Assembly: GCF_002101815.1 (NCBI RefSeq)
Contig: NZ_LQPM01000010.1
Location: 248,001 to 312,000 of the forward strand
DNA: 64,000 nt
Reading direction: 5' to 3'
From: Mycobacterium paraense
Lineage (GTDB): Bacteria; Actinomycetota; Actinomycetes; Mycobacteriales; Mycobacteriaceae
The first letter of the stretch is position 1, and the number at the start of each line of letters is the position of its first letter. The notes under the pieces were generated by a model. That model made no database searches. It worked only from the letters and a program-made list of their open reading frames with translations, and had not been told where the DNA came from. Positions 45,014-55,902 of the stretch are shown one piece after another. The translations under genes were made by a program, and so were the position numbers.

Positions 45014-45162
45014 GATCGCTCCTACGGTGTGAAAGCCGACATGGGCGGCCGCGGCGATTGGGCTGAAACACCGGGCTCTAGCAGCACTTTGCCATGCGGA
45101 TTTGGAATCTTCCAGGAAGGTATGGCTGTGCTCAGTGTGTCGCGTGAGTCACTCGCCAAGGG

Positions 45163-45181
45163 TTAGGCATCGCTAACCTAC
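45163..45181. promoter_or_regulatory. IdeR iron box 1
   Basis: TTAGGCATCGCTAACCTAC matches the IdeR consensus (TTAGGTTAGSCTAACCTAA) at 14 of 19 positions, including the full right half GCTAACCTA. It abuts box 2. Position is between bfd (start 45249) and bfrA (start 45013). Confidence 0.7.
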
Positions 45182-45200
45182 TTAGGCTAGACTTCACTAA
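45182..45200. promoter_or_regulatory. IdeR iron box 2
   Basis: TTAGGCTAGACTTCACTAA directly follows box 1 and also matches 14 of 19 positions, with a good left half (TTAGG-TAG) and a CTAA end. Two contiguous 19-base sites fit two IdeR dimers side by side, as at the M. tuberculosis bfrA promoter. It lies 48 bases before the bfd start, where iron-bound IdeR could repress bfd and activate bfrA. Confidence 0.65.
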
Positions 45201-45248
45201 CATGCGGCTTGTTCGCTCGGCCTACGTCCGCCCCCGGGGGGTGGGCTG

Positions 45249-45428
45249 ATGTACGTGTGCCTCTGCGTCGGGGCCACCAACCAAACCGTCTGCGACGCCG
45301 TCGCGCGGGGCGCCTCGACGTCCAAGGAGGTCGCCGAAGCGTGCGGCGCCGGCGGTGACTGCGGGCGCTGCAGGCGCACGCTGCGCGCGATCATCGCGGC
45401 CTCGCGCCAATTCGAGCCCGCTCAGTAG
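45249..45428 (+). CDS. bfd: Bacterioferritin-associated ferredoxin
   Basis: 59 residues, short enough to be missed by length filters. MYVCLCVGATNQTV has Cys4 and Cys6 and AGGDCGRCRRTLRAI has Cys38 and Cys41, the four [2Fe-2S] ligands of the Bfd fold. It reduces the haem of bacterioferritin to mobilise stored iron. Divergent from bfrA across the tandem IdeR boxes, so both genes respond to iron. Start ATG at 45249; no strong Shine-Dalgarno is seen (GGGGTGGG). It ends 15 bases from the convergent crotonase gene. Confidence 0.9.
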   Translation: MYVCLCVGATNQTVCDAVARGASTSKEVAEACGAGGDCGRCRRTLRAIIAASRQFEPAQ

Positions 45429-45443
45429 CGTCCGGGCTTTCCG

Positions 45444-46196
45444 TCAGCGCCGGTTGCTGAAATCGGCCAGGGCCGCGGCATTTGCCTGGGCGCCCATCAG
45501 TTCGGCGAAATGGGCGTTCTCTCGCGCACTGGCCGCGGTGATCTCCGGACGTACCGGCTCCATCATGGTGTGCTTGACGGCCATCAGGCTCGAGATCGGC
45601 CGCGCCGCAAGGACTTCCGCGTGCCGACGGGCCTCTGACAGCAGCTCGTCCGGCTCGCAGACCCGCCAGACCAGACCCATCCGCAACGCCTCGTCGGCGT
45701 CGATCCACTCCGAGGACATCAACAGCCAGGCGGCGTTCTGCCGGCCCACCAGTTGCGGCAGCAGATACGACGAGGCCGCCTCCGGGGCCACTCCCAGGCT
45801 GGTGAACGGGCACTTCAGCCGGGCCGCCGACGACATGAACGCCAGGTCGGCGTAGCCGAGGATGGTGGCGCCGATGCCCACCCCCACGCCGTTGACGGCG
45901 CAGATCAGCGGCTTGGGAAACGCGCTGAGGGCCTCGATCAGGCCGGGAAATCCGTGCTCGCCCGGCGTGAAGTTCGGGTCGGTGATGCGCGCCTGCATCT
46001 CGGCCAAGTCGGTGCCCGCGCTGAAGCCGCGGCCCGCGCCGGTCAGCAGGACGACGGCGACCTCCGGATCCTCGGCGGCGGCCAGCAGCGCCTCGGCCGT
46101 CGCGTCATAGAGGGCCTCGTTGAAAGCGTTGAGCGCTTCGGGCCGGTTCAGCGTCAGGGTGCGCACCCGGTTTTTGTCGTCGATCTGCAGCGTCAC
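45444..46196 (-). CDS. Enoyl-CoA hydratase/isomerase family protein
   Basis: 250 residues: RVRTLTLNRPEALNAFNEALYDA at the N-terminus, GAGRGFSAGTDLAEMQ (oxyanion hole and CoA), ICAVNGVGVGIGATILGYADLAFM, and LKCPFTSLGVAPEAASSYLLPQLVG. The usual first Glu is at GVGIGATIL (no Glu) while the second is in VAPEAASS (Glu present, in the PExxSS pattern of isomerase-like members). Likely an enoyl-CoA isomerase-like enzyme, with a fatty-acid role. GTG start. Convergent with bfd. Confidence 0.85.
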   Translation of the reverse strand: MTLQIDDKNRVRTLTLNRPEALNAFNEALYDATAEALLAAAEDPEVAVVLLTGAGRGFSAGTDLAEMQARITDPNFTPGEHGFPGLIEALSAFPKPLICAVNGVGVGIGATILGYADLAFMSSAARLKCPFTSLGVAPEAASSYLLPQLVGRQNAAWLLMSSEWIDADEALRMGLVWRVCEPDELLSEARRHAEVLAARPISSLMAVKHTMMEPVRPEITAASARENAHFAELMGAQANAAALADFSNRR

Positions 46197-46219
46197 CGCT
46201 GCAGCCTATCGGGTGAGGT

Positions 46220-46663
46220 TCACCCGTTGCTGTAGACGCGAGTCGGCGCGATCAGCACGACCGCGCGCCGCTCCCTGGCCATCACGCGGTCGTATTCGTC
46301 CCAGTCGTCGTGGGTGCCGCCCGCGGCGGTGAACACCTCGCGGAGCAACAGCCGCAACCGGTCGGCGTCGCCCAGCCAGGGCTGCGCGTCGTCCGGACCG
46401 GCCAGCTCCGCGCGGCCCTCGACGGTCGCCCACTGCCAGCCGTTCTTGAACGTGACGGCCAGCTGCGGGCGGGCCCGCAGGTTGGCCAGCTTGACCTTGC
46501 CGTAGGTGGTGAACCCCAGGGCCGGCTCCCCCGTCGCCGGGTGCGGCAGCAGCCCGACGTTGACCAGCGACGCCTGCACCGTCCCGTCGGCGCGGATCGT
46601 GGACACCACCGCCAGACCGCTTTCTCCCTTGGCCAGCGCCACCGCCTCGTCGAGCGTTGTCAT
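46220..46663 (-). CDS. Pyridoxamine-phosphate-oxidase-like flavin/F420-binding protein, Rv1875-like
   Basis: 147 residues of the split-barrel fold: LAVVSTIRADGTVQASLVNVG, FTTYGKVKLANLRARPQLAVTFKNGWQWATVEGRAEL, RLLLREVFTAAGGTHDDWDEYDRVMARERRAVVLI. The HDDWDEYDRV helix and RRAVV end mark the F420-binding group (FDOR-B), and it equals Rv1875. Cofactor F420 is expected and the reaction is unknown. GAGGGATC precedes the ATG at 46663; a longer upstream frame has no support. It runs leftward after the EthD-like gene. Confidence 0.85.
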   Translation of the reverse strand: MTTLDEAVALAKGESGLAVVSTIRADGTVQASLVNVGLLPHPATGEPALGFTTYGKVKLANLRARPQLAVTFKNGWQWATVEGRAELAGPDDAQPWLGDADRLRLLLREVFTAAGGTHDDWDEYDRVMARERRAVVLIAPTRVYSNG

Positions 46664-46673
46664 CAGCGATCCC

Positions 46674-47375
46674 TCAATCCCGGAATGGTGTCCTGAACAC
46701 GTAGCGGCTGGTCGGCACGGTGTCGATGTTGTCGTTGGCGCCGAATGCAGTTGTGCTGGCGACCATCCGGCCGAGCCGGTGCTGCAGGTCGTCGTCGTCG
46801 GCGGCACCGAAGAACGCCTTCAGGTCGGTGATCGCCTCCTCGGGGAACAACTCCTCGACGATGCCCGCGATTCCCGGCGCGTCCGGGGTGAGGGCGCGTA
46901 CCACAAAGTTCTGGGTGTAGCCGAACGTCGACTGGGTTTCGATGGCTACCGAGGTGTGGTCACCCTGCCATCGGGCCAGCCACGTCGCCTGGTCCAGATG
47001 ATCGGGCCGGCGCAGCAACGCGATGTTGGCCAGACCCGTTGTCCGACAACCGGGTTCGGTCGGCGGCGCGGCAAGCGGAACGGACTCGGTCACCAGGTAG
47101 GCGGCAAGCTGCTCGCATTCCTGGCCGAGGAATTTCAACGCCGCCTGCATCTGGTCGCCATAGCATTGCTGGGTCCACATGCTGACCACCGCGGCCACCG
47201 GCGGGTCCAGGGTCGTCAGCGTCATCAGCGAGTGACGCACCGCGCTGTCCCGAACGTTCACCTGCAGCCCGAACAGGCCCAGTTCCGTCAGCGCGTCGGC
47301 GACGTGACCCCGTTGCCGGGCACACCACTCGTCGTCCGCCTCTGGGCGCATCAGGACCGCGATCACCTTTTCCAT
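46674..47375 (-). CDS. EthD domain protein, Rv1874-like
   Basis: 233 residues. VIAVLMRPEADDEWCARQRGHVADALTELGL is the first ferredoxin-like repeat; ALLRRPDHLDQATWLARWQGDHTSVAIETQSTFGYTQNFVVRAL is the EthD half with the conserved Trp/His pair (WQGDHT). Dimeric alpha/beta barrels of this kind accompany ether or cyclohexanone degradation or bind small ligands. It equals Rv1874. Ten bases upstream of the Rv1875-like gene, so co-transcribed. Confidence 0.82.
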   Translation of the reverse strand: MEKVIAVLMRPEADDEWCARQRGHVADALTELGLFGLQVNVRDSAVRHSLMTLTTLDPPVAAVVSMWTQQCYGDQMQAALKFLGQECEQLAAYLVTESVPLAAPPTEPGCRTTGLANIALLRRPDHLDQATWLARWQGDHTSVAIETQSTFGYTQNFVVRALTPDAPGIAGIVEELFPEEAITDLKAFFGAADDDDLQHRLGRMVASTTAFGANDNIDTVPTSRYVFRTPFRD

Positions 47376-47401
47376 GCGCCGAACTTACCGCCGGGCCTTG
47401 A

Positions 47402-48346
47402 CTATTTGACGGGCCGCACCTGGTGTTCCCGGCTGATCAGTGCGCCGATCGTCGCGGCCAGCTGCCGGTAGGAGTCGTCGCGGCCGCTCGAGGAGCGAAA
47501 CACCAGGCCGATCCGCCGTCCCGGGCGCGGGGTAGCGAACTGCGCGAGCCCGAGGCGGCTTCTGGCGGCCTCGACGGGGACCGCGCTCTGCGGAATGAGG
47601 GTGACGCCCAGCCCGCCCGTCACGCACTGCACCGCGGTCGCCAGCGACGCCGCGCGGGTGTTGGCGAGTTCCGCCCGAACGCCGGCCTTCTGGCAGACGT
47701 CCAGCGCCTGGTCGCGCAGGCAGTGCCCTTCGTCCAGCAGCAGCAGCGGCAGTTCGGCCAGCGCGGCCGCCGGCACCCGGCGTTTGCCCGACAGCGGGTG
47801 GTCGGGCGGCAGCGCGAGCACGAAATCCTCGTCGTAAATCGGGACCGCGGTCATCCCGACGGCCGGCGGGCCCGAGGCCGGCAAGGCGATGAGGGCGGCG
47901 TCCAGCGCGCCCTCGCGCAGCAGCCGCAGCAGCCGCTCGGTTTGGTCCTCGATGACCCGCAGGGTCAGCGACGGCAGTCGCTCGGCCAGGCCGGCCAGCA
48001 CCGTCGGCAGCACGTAGGGCGCCACCGTGGGTATCAGTCCCAGCCGCGCGCCGGCCCGCAGCGGATCGGATGCGCCCGCGGCGGCGGCGGTGAACGCGTC
48101 GACGGCCTCGACCACGGCCAGCGCATGCGGCAGCAGCTGCGAGCCCTCCGCCGTCAAGAAGACACGCCGTGTCGACCTTTCGAACAGCTGCGAGCCGAGG
48201 CCGGCCTCCAGCGCCGCCAGCGCCTGCGACAGCGTCGACTGGCTTACGCCGAGAGTTGTTGCGGCGCTGCTGAAATGCTGCTTTTCGGCCACCGCGACGA
48301 ACGCACGAAGCCCGGCGACGGTCGGCTGATAGCTCTTATCGGACAT
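47402..48346 (-). CDS. oxyR: OxyR, LysR-family peroxide sensor (intact)
   Basis: 314 residues. A helix-turn-helix (about 10-68, [35 protein letters not shown]) precedes the effector domain. [22 protein letters not shown] has the two redox Cys residues spaced as in E. coli OxyR (Cys199/Cys208), so peroxide sensing is likely preserved. Oxidation activates ahpC, divergently placed 101 bases away. M. tuberculosis carries only an inactivated oxyR, so an intact gene points to another species. ATG at 48346. Confidence 0.93.
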   Translation of the reverse strand: MSDKSYQPTVAGLRAFVAVAEKQHFSSAATTLGVSQSTLSQALAALEAGLGSQLFERSTRRVFLTAEGSQLLPHALAVVEAVDAFTAAAAGASDPLRAGARLGLIPTVAPYVLPTVLAGLAERLPSLTLRVIEDQTERLLRLLREGALDAALIALPASGPPAVGMTAVPIYDEDFVLALPPDHPLSGKRRVPAAALAELPLLLLDEGHCLRDQALDVCQKAGVRAELANTRAASLATAVQCVTGGLGVTLIPQSAVPVEAARSRLGLAQFATPRPGRRIGLVFRSSSGRDDSYRQLAATIGALISREHQVRPVK

Positions 48347-48375
48347 GGCTATAAGTATAGTGTGATATATCACCT
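48347..48375. promoter_or_regulatory. oxyR-ahpC operator region
   Basis: Directly upstream of oxyR lies GGCTATAAGTATAGT and then the perfect 12-base palindrome GTGATATATCAC (48362-48373). LysR-type OxyR sites cover such AT-rich dyads at divergent oxyR-ahpC promoters. The half-sites ATAG/CTAT are only partly present. The position next to both promoters makes it the best candidate operator. Confidence 0.55.
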
Positions 48376-48447
48376 TTACTTCAAACAACGTGGGCGGCAT
48401 CATGGTGGCAGACAGCTAATCTTGAGTGATTCCAAAAAAGGAGTGAT

Positions 48448-49035
48448 ATGTCCCTGCTGACGATCGGCGACCAGTTCCCCGCCTACGAGCTCACCGCCCT
48501 GATCGGTGGCGATCTGTCCAAGGTCGACGCCAAGCAGCCCGGCGATTACTTCACGACCATCACCAACGAGGACCACCCCGGTAAGTGGCGCGTGATCTTC
48601 TTCTGGCCCAAGGACTTTACCTTCGTGTGCCCGACGGAGATCGCGGCGTTCGGCAAGCTCAACGACGAATTCGCCGACCGCGACGCGCAGATCCTCGGCG
48701 TCTCGATCGACAGCGAGTTCGTGCACTTCCAGTGGCGCGCCCAGCACGAGGACCTGAAGAACCTGCCGTTCCCGATGCTCTCGGACATCAAGCGGGAGCT
48801 CGCCCTGGCGACGGGCGTGCTCAATGACGAGGGCGTTGCGGACCGGGTGACCTTCCTGGTCGATCCGAACAACGAAATCCAATTCGTCTCGGCGACCGCC
48901 GGATCCGTGGGGCGTAATGTCGACGAGGTGCTGCGCGTCCTCGACGCGCTGCAGTCGGATGAGCTGTGCGCCTGCAACTGGCGCAAGGGCGACCCGACGA
49001 TCGACGCCGGCGAGCTGCTCAAGGCTTCGGCCTAG
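48448..49035 (+). CDS. ahpC: Alkyl hydroperoxide reductase, peroxiredoxin AhpC
   Basis: 195 residues. DFTFVCPTEIAAFGK holds the peroxidatic Cys61, and LCACNW holds Cys174 and Cys176, the resolving and extra cysteines typical of mycobacterial AhpC. It reduces organic peroxides and peroxynitrite and is recycled by AhpD. AAAGGAG precedes the ATG. Expression is expected to be controlled by the adjacent intact OxyR. Confidence 0.96.
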   Translation: MSLLTIGDQFPAYELTALIGGDLSKVDAKQPGDYFTTITNEDHPGKWRVIFFWPKDFTFVCPTEIAAFGKLNDEFADRDAQILGVSIDSEFVHFQWRAQHEDLKNLPFPMLSDIKRELALATGVLNDEGVADRVTFLVDPNNEIQFVSATAGSVGRNVDEVLRVLDALQSDELCACNWRKGDPTIDAGELLKASA

Positions 49036-49044
49036 GAGGGGGAC

Positions 49045-49581
49045 ATGAGCGTAGAAAACCTCAAGGCCGCGCTGCCGGAATACGCCAAGGACCTCAAGCT
49101 CAACCTGGGCTCGATCACCCGCAGCACGGAGCTGAACGACGAGCAGCTCTGGGGCACCCTGCTGGCGAGCGCCGCGGCCACGCGGAATGCCCAGGTGCTG
49201 GCCGACATTGGCGCCGAGTCGGCCGACTACCTGTCGGCCGAGGCCTACCAGGCGGCACTGGGCGCGGCATCCATCATGGCCATGAACAACGTGTTCTACC
49301 GTGGCCGTGGCTTCCTCGACGGCTCCTACGACGACCTGCGGGCCGGGTTGCGGATGAACATCATCGCCAATCCGGGCGTGGCGAAGGCGAATTTCGAGCT
49401 GTGGTGCTTCGCGGTGTCGTCGATCAACGGATGCCCGGACTGCGTGACGGCGCACGAGCGCACGCTGCGCGAGGCGGGGGTGAGCCGGGAGACGATCAAC
49501 GAGGCGCTCAAGACCGCGGCCATCGTTGCCGGTGTGGCCCAGGCGATCGTGACCACCCAGACCCCGGCCGCCGTCGGCTGA
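49045..49581 (+). CDS. ahpD: AhpD, alkylhydroperoxidase/AhpC reductase
   Basis: 178 residues. [14 protein letters not shown] places the redox pair at Cys130 and Cys133 with a following His (His137) and Glu118-type charge relay. AhpD transfers electrons from dihydrolipoamide (through Lpd and DlaT) to AhpC. It follows ahpC by nine bases (AGGAGGGGGAC as ribosome site), a standard mycobacterial ahpCD unit. Confidence 0.96.
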   Translation: MSVENLKAALPEYAKDLKLNLGSITRSTELNDEQLWGTLLASAAATRNAQVLADIGAESADYLSAEAYQAALGAASIMAMNNVFYRGRGFLDGSYDDLRAGLRMNIIANPGVAKANFELWCFAVSSINGCPDCVTAHERTLREAGVSRETINEALKTAAIVAGVAQAIVTTQTPAAVG

Positions 49582-49586
49582 TCGCA

Positions 49587-50864
49587 GTGACGGCGCCGGC
49601 CTGGGTAGAACACGCCATCTGGTGGCAGGTCTATCCCCTGGGGTTCGTCGGCGCATTTCCATCGTCGGAGCCGCCGCGGCCGGATCAACACCGGCTGCGG
49701 CGGCTCGCCGATTGGTTCGACCACGCCATCGCGCTGGGGGCTTCCGGGATCGCCCTGGGGCCGATCTTCGCCTCGCGCACCCACGGCTACGACACCACTG
49801 ACCACTACCGCATCGACCCGCGGCTGGGGGACGACGCCGACTTCGATTACCTGGTGGCCGAGGCCCACCGCCGCGGCCTGCGCGTGCTGCTCGACGGTGT
49901 GTTCAACCACGTCGGCGTGGATTTCGCCCGCTACCGCGAGGCGGCGCCCGACTGGTTCAGCGGAGACACGTTCGAGGGCCACGCGGAGCTCGTCACCCTC
50001 AACCACGACAACCCCGAGGTCATCGACTACACCGTGGACGTGATGGCGCACTGGCTCGGGCGTGGCGCCGACGGCTGGCGCCTGGACGCGGCCTACATTG
50101 TGCCGCAGCAATTCTGGGCCGCGACACTGCCGAGGGTGCGCGAGCGATTCCGGGATGCCTGGTTCGTCGGCGAGCTCATTCATGGTGACTACGCCGAGGT
50201 CGTCGAGGCGGCGACCTTCGACTCGGCCACCCAATACGAGCTGTGGAAGGCGACCTGGAGCGGCCTCAACGACGGCAACTTCTTCGAGCTGGACTGGGCG
50301 CTGCAGCGGCACAACGCGTTGCTGGACAGCTTCGCCCCCATGACTTTCGTCGGCAACCACGACGTCACCCGCATCGCCAGCCGGCTGGAGCGGCCCGAAC
50401 ACGTGGCCCACGCGCTGGTGATCCTGCTGACCGTGGGCGGGGTGCCCAGCGTGTACGCCGGCGACGAGCTCGGGTTCCGCGGGGTCAAGGAGGAGCGGTA
50501 CGGCGGCGACGACGCGGTACGCCCCGAGTTCGGCTCTCCCCCACTGGAACTGGATGCGTTCGGCACACAGATGTGGGCGCTGCACCAGTTCCTGGTCGGC
50601 CTGCGCCGCCGCCACCCGTGGCTGCATGCGGCGTCGACCACCACGGTGCGGCTGCAAAATCGCCATTACGTCTACGAGACCCGCAACGGAGACGACGCGC
50701 TGCTGGTCGCGCTCAACATCGACGACGAGCCGCTGCGCCTGGCGCTCTCGGAGTGCGGCGCGGCGCGCGGGGAAGTTCTCGGCGGATCGGCGGCCCCGCC
50801 GCAGGAGGTCGTGGATACCGTCGTCGTCGAGCCGCATGGCTGGCGGATCCTGCGTCCCGTCTAG
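49587..50864 (+). CDS. Alpha-amylase (GH13) family protein
   Basis: 425 residues with GH13 conserved regions: LLDGVFNHVG (I), GWRLDAAY with nucleophile Asp (II), WFVGELIHGDY with acid/base Glu (III) and FVGNHDVTRI (IV). A C-terminal beta domain (RLQNRHYVYETRNGDDALLVALN) follows. The short length lacks extra carbohydrate-binding modules, so it is cytoplasmic and probably acts on trehalose/maltose-type glucosides or short glucans. GTG at 49587 lies 5 bases after ahpD, so it may be co-transcribed and stress-linked, which is unusual. Confidence 0.87.
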   Translation: MTAPAWVEHAIWWQVYPLGFVGAFPSSEPPRPDQHRLRRLADWFDHAIALGASGIALGPIFASRTHGYDTTDHYRIDPRLGDDADFDYLVAEAHRRGLRVLLDGVFNHVGVDFARYREAAPDWFSGDTFEGHAELVTLNHDNPEVIDYTVDVMAHWLGRGADGWRLDAAYIVPQQFWAATLPRVRERFRDAWFVGELIHGDYAEVVEAATFDSATQYELWKATWSGLNDGNFFELDWALQRHNALLDSFAPMTFVGNHDVTRIASRLERPEHVAHALVILLTVGGVPSVYAGDELGFRGVKEERYGGDDAVRPEFGSPPLELDAFGTQMWALHQFLVGLRRRHPWLHAASTTTVRLQNRHYVYETRNGDDALLVALNIDDEPLRLALSECGAARGEVLGGSAAPPQEVVDTVVVEPHGWRILRPV

Positions 50865-50939
50865 GCGCCGCCGACCCCGTCCGCCACATCCCCCACATCC
50901 GCATCTACTCGGGGGCGGCACCCTTTGTGCCCGCCTCGT

Positions 50940-50974
50940 AGCGACAAACCGATTGCACCCGTTGGCTTGTCGCT
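50940..50974. terminator. Hairpin between convergent GH13 and DUF1810 genes
   Basis: AGCGACAA (50940-50947) and TTGTCGCT (50967-50974) form a perfect 8-bp stem around a 19-base loop containing a short extension (CC/GG). It is located 76 bases after the GH13 stop and 26 bases before the leftward gene's end, where a bidirectional terminator is expected. Confidence 0.5.
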
Positions 50975-50999
50975 GTGGCAGATAGGTTTGCCGAGCGAA

Positions 51000-51431
51000 C
51001 TACGAACCCGTCAGCCGCTGCAGCGTCAGCTGGTCCTGCCGGCCGCCGTAGTACTTGTCGAGCAGCGCGAGGAAATCCTCGTTGTCATCGGCGGCGCGGG
51101 CGAACAGCGTCATCGACGAACGCAGCTTGAGATCGTCGGGGGAACCGAAGATGTCTGCCGCCGAACGGCCGTCGACGTCGTTGACCAGCCGGGTGCACTC
51201 GCGCAGCCGGGGCCCGAGCACCTCGTGGGCCAGGTAGGCGCGGGCTTCCTCGAGTGAGGAAATGCCGTAGTGGACGGCCGTCGGGCTGCTGCCCAGCCCG
51301 CGAAGTTGGGGAAACACGAACCACATCCAGTGGCTGCGTTTTCGCCCGGCGCGCAACTCCTCGACCACGTCGCGGTAGACCGGGGCCTGCGCATCGACGA
51401 AACGCTTCAGGTCGAAGGGATCGCTCGCCAT
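51000..51431 (-). CDS. DUF1810 family protein, Rv1873-like
   Basis: 143 residues: [44 protein letters not shown] is the DUF1810 signature (SHWMWFxFPQLxGLG), with [25 protein letters not shown]. Rv1873 of M. tuberculosis, a structurally solved protein of the family, is the positional counterpart beside lldD2. Function is not known. ATG at 51431; 18 bases separate it from the divergent lldD2 start, so the promoters overlap. Confidence 0.88.
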   Translation of the reverse strand: MASDPFDLKRFVDAQAPVYRDVVEELRAGRKRSHWMWFVFPQLRGLGSSPTAVHYGISSLEEARAYLAHEVLGPRLRECTRLVNDVDGRSAADIFGSPDDLKLRSSMTLFARAADDNEDFLALLDKYYGGRQDQLTLQRLTGS

Positions 51432-51449
51432 GCGACTACGGTTGCACAC

Positions 51450-52694
51450 ATGGTCGTGAAACGACGAGTGCCCAAAGCGCGTGACCTTGCGCCGCTGCTC
51501 CAGTTCAAACGGCCGCAGTTCAACGCGACCAGGCGCCGCCTCGACGCCGCGTTCACCATCGAAGACCTGCGGCGCATCGCCAAGCGACGCACCCCCAAGG
51601 CGGCGTTCGACTACACCGACGGGGCCGCCGAGGACGAGCTGTCCATCCGGCGGGCCCGACAGGCCTTCCGCGACATCGAGTTTCACCCGACGATCCTGCG
51701 CGACGTCTCCAACGTGACCGCCGGATGGGACGTCCTGGGCCAGCCGGTCGTCTTGCCCTTCGGGATCGCCCCGACGGGGTTCACCCGGTTGATGCACACC
51801 GAGGGCGAGATCGCCGGTGCGGGCGCGGCGGCCAGGGCCGGTATCCCGTTCTCGCTGTCCACCCTGGGCACCACCGCCATCGAAGACCTGGTCACCGCTG
51901 TCCCCCAGGGTCGCAAGTGGTTTCAGCTGTACATGTGGCGCGACCGCGAGCGGTCGATGGCGCTGGTGCAGCGCGCCGCCCACGCCGGCTTCGACACGCT
52001 GCTGGCCACCGTCGACGTCCCGGTCGCCGGCGCGCGCCTGCGCGACAACCGCAACGGGATGACCATCCCGCCGACGCTCACCCTGCGCACCGTCCTGGAC
52101 GCGGTGCCCCACCCGAAGTGGTGGTTCGACCTGTTGACCACCGAGCCGCTGGCATTCGCGTCGCTGGATCGCTGGTCGGGCACCGTCGGCGAGTACCTCA
52201 GCACGATGTTCGACCCGAGCCTCACCTTCGATGACCTGGAATGGATCAAGGCGCAATGGCCCGGCAAGCTGGTGGTCAAGGGGATCCAGACGCTCGACGA
52301 CGCCCGCGCCGTCGTCGACCGCGGCGTGGACGGCATCGTGCTGTCCAATCACGGTGGGCGCCAATTGGATCGGGCGCCCGTGCCGTTTCACCTGTTGCCC
52401 GTGGTCGCCCGCGAGCTGGGCAAACACACCGAGATCCTGGTGGACACCGGCATCATGTCCGGCGCCGACATCGTCGCGGCGATCGCCCTGGGCGCCCGGT
52501 GCACCCTGATCGGCCGGGCCTACCTCTACGGGCTGATGGCCGGCGGTGAGGCGGGCGTGACACGCGCGATCGAAATCCTGCAGGGCGGCGTGCTGCGGAC
52601 GATGGGCCTGCTCGGCGTGACGTGCCTCGAGGAGCTCTCCCCCAAGCACGTGACGCAGCTGCGGCGGCTGGGGCCGATTTCGCCCGGAGCGTGA
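51450..52694 (+). CDS. lldD2: FMN-dependent L-lactate dehydrogenase
   Basis: 414 residues, the same length as Rv1872c: [94 protein letters not shown] with the catalytic His, and [30 protein letters not shown] for FMN phosphate. Membrane-associated oxidation of L-lactate to pyruvate feeding the respiratory chain. The start ATG at 51450 agrees with the Rv1872c N-terminus ([19 protein letters not shown]). Confidence 0.95.
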   Translation: MVVKRRVPKARDLAPLLQFKRPQFNATRRRLDAAFTIEDLRRIAKRRTPKAAFDYTDGAAEDELSIRRARQAFRDIEFHPTILRDVSNVTAGWDVLGQPVVLPFGIAPTGFTRLMHTEGEIAGAGAAARAGIPFSLSTLGTTAIEDLVTAVPQGRKWFQLYMWRDRERSMALVQRAAHAGFDTLLATVDVPVAGARLRDNRNGMTIPPTLTLRTVLDAVPHPKWWFDLLTTEPLAFASLDRWSGTVGEYLSTMFDPSLTFDDLEWIKAQWPGKLVVKGIQTLDDARAVVDRGVDGIVLSNHGGRQLDRAPVPFHLLPVVARELGKHTEILVDTGIMSGADIVAAIALGARCTLIGRAYLYGLMAGGEAGVTRAIEILQGGVLRTMGLLGVTCLEELSPKHVTQLRRLGPISPGA

Positions 52695-52730
52695 CGCTGG
52701 CGCGTCGGGAACAAATCCACCTGGGGCTGG

Positions 52731-52751
52731 GTTAAGCGCATCAGACTCAAC
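52731..52751. promoter_or_regulatory. Possible HAIR-like element before lon
   Basis: The HspR element is CTTGAGT-N7-ACTCAAG. Here GTTAAGC-N7-ACTCAAC keeps six of seven bases of the right arm and four of seven of the left, with the exact 7-base spacing, 13 bases before the lon start. HspR controls lon in Streptomyces, so the site is plausible but the left arm is poor. Confidence 0.3.
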
Positions 52752-52764
52752 TTTTGGAGGATTG

Positions 52765-55092
<2,328 letters not shown>

Positions 55093-55185
55093 AAGCCTGC
55101 CAATCGCGTGCAGGGTGTCGTAAAGATTGCTGCCAATTAATCGGGACGAAGGCGTTTTCGGTTCGGGCGACCCGGGTAGCCGCAA

Positions 55186-55208
55186 GGACGGGGGGTCATC
55201 CCCTGTCC
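55186..55208. other. Stable hairpin between lon and the secreted Pro-rich gene
   Basis: GGACGGGGG pairs with CCCCTGTCC (9 bp, one G-U) around a five-base loop GTCAT. It lies 94 bases after the lon stop and about 95 before the next start, so it may be a lon terminator or part of a structured leader for the secreted protein. No T-run follows. Confidence 0.45.
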
Positions 55209-55303
55209 CTCGGCCCAAACCCGGAGCCTGGGGAAACAACTGAACAACACCGTCGATGCTGTTGCGCTGCGTGCGTCGCAGCCAGGCTGGACAAGGAGTT
55301 CAC

Positions 55304-55801
55304 ATGCACCTCAACAAGATCACCGCGACCGCCGCGATGGCGGGCGGCCTCGGGGCCGCGGCACTGGGGATCGGCGCCGGTTTGGCGCAAGCCGATCCCG
55401 GCCCGAACGTGCCTGGCCCGGGTCCGAACGTGCCCGGTCCGAACGTGCCCGGTCCCAACATGCCGGGGCAGGGTCCGGCGCAGGGCCCGTACGTCCCTGG
55501 GCAGCCGATTTGTAACGGCGGACCCGGCGTCAACTGCAACGGGCCGGGCTCCCCGCTTCCTCCGGGGCAGAACGGCGCGCCGCCGCCGGGGCACTACAAC
55601 GACCCGGGCAGCTACGGGCTTCCCGCCACGTGGGTGCCGCCAGTCGGTGACCCCGACGGGACCCAACTTCCGGTCGTCTACAACCCGGATCTGGGCCAGT
55701 GGGGCGTTAACACGTCGACCGGTTTCCAGGCCTACACGCCCGCCGGTGGGGCCAACGGCCAGGTGAACGGCGGCGTCGGCACGCCCGGAGCCCCCCGTTA
55801 A
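55304..55801 (+). CDS. Secreted Pro/Gly-rich protein with PGPNVPGP repeats
   Basis: 165 residues. Signal peptide (1-32, TAAMAGGLGAAALGIGAGLAQA), then DPGPNVPGPGPNVPGPNVP and related repeats to residue ~65, a Cys pair (ICNGGPGVNCNGPG) and a C-terminal part WVPPVGDPDGTQLPVVYNPDLGQWGVNTSTGFQAYTP. AAGGAG precedes the ATG at 55304; an upstream in-frame start is rejected because it would bury the signal peptide. Exported, wall-associated character; function unknown. Confidence 0.83.
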   Translation: MHLNKITATAAMAGGLGAAALGIGAGLAQADPGPNVPGPGPNVPGPNVPGPNMPGQGPAQGPYVPGQPICNGGPGVNCNGPGSPLPPGQNGAPPPGHYNDPGSYGLPATWVPPVGDPDGTQLPVVYNPDLGQWGVNTSTGFQAYTPAGGANGQVNGGVGTPGAPR

Positions 55802-55828
55802 AGCCGGTACCTAAAAGCCGGAATGTGG

Positions 55829-55854
55829 CAGCCGCCCCCGAAAGGGGGCGGCTG
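55829..55854. terminator. Rho-independent terminator
   Basis: CAGCCGCCCCC and GGGGGCGGCTG form a perfect 11-bp stem around the stable GAAA tetraloop, followed by TTGCTGTTGC. It is 27 bases after the stop of the secreted Pro-rich gene and before the Ddn-like start. One of the clearest terminators in the window. Confidence 0.88.
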
Positions 55855-55902
55855 TTGCTGTTGCGGGTGACATTCGTCGCGGGTTCGGCGTTGAATAGAG
55901 CC

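Noticed and set aside
55304..55801. Pro-rich repeats considered as Erp or a PE-like protein
   Set aside because: A signal peptide is present, but there is no PE domain and the PGPNVPGP units differ from Erp's PGLTS repeats.
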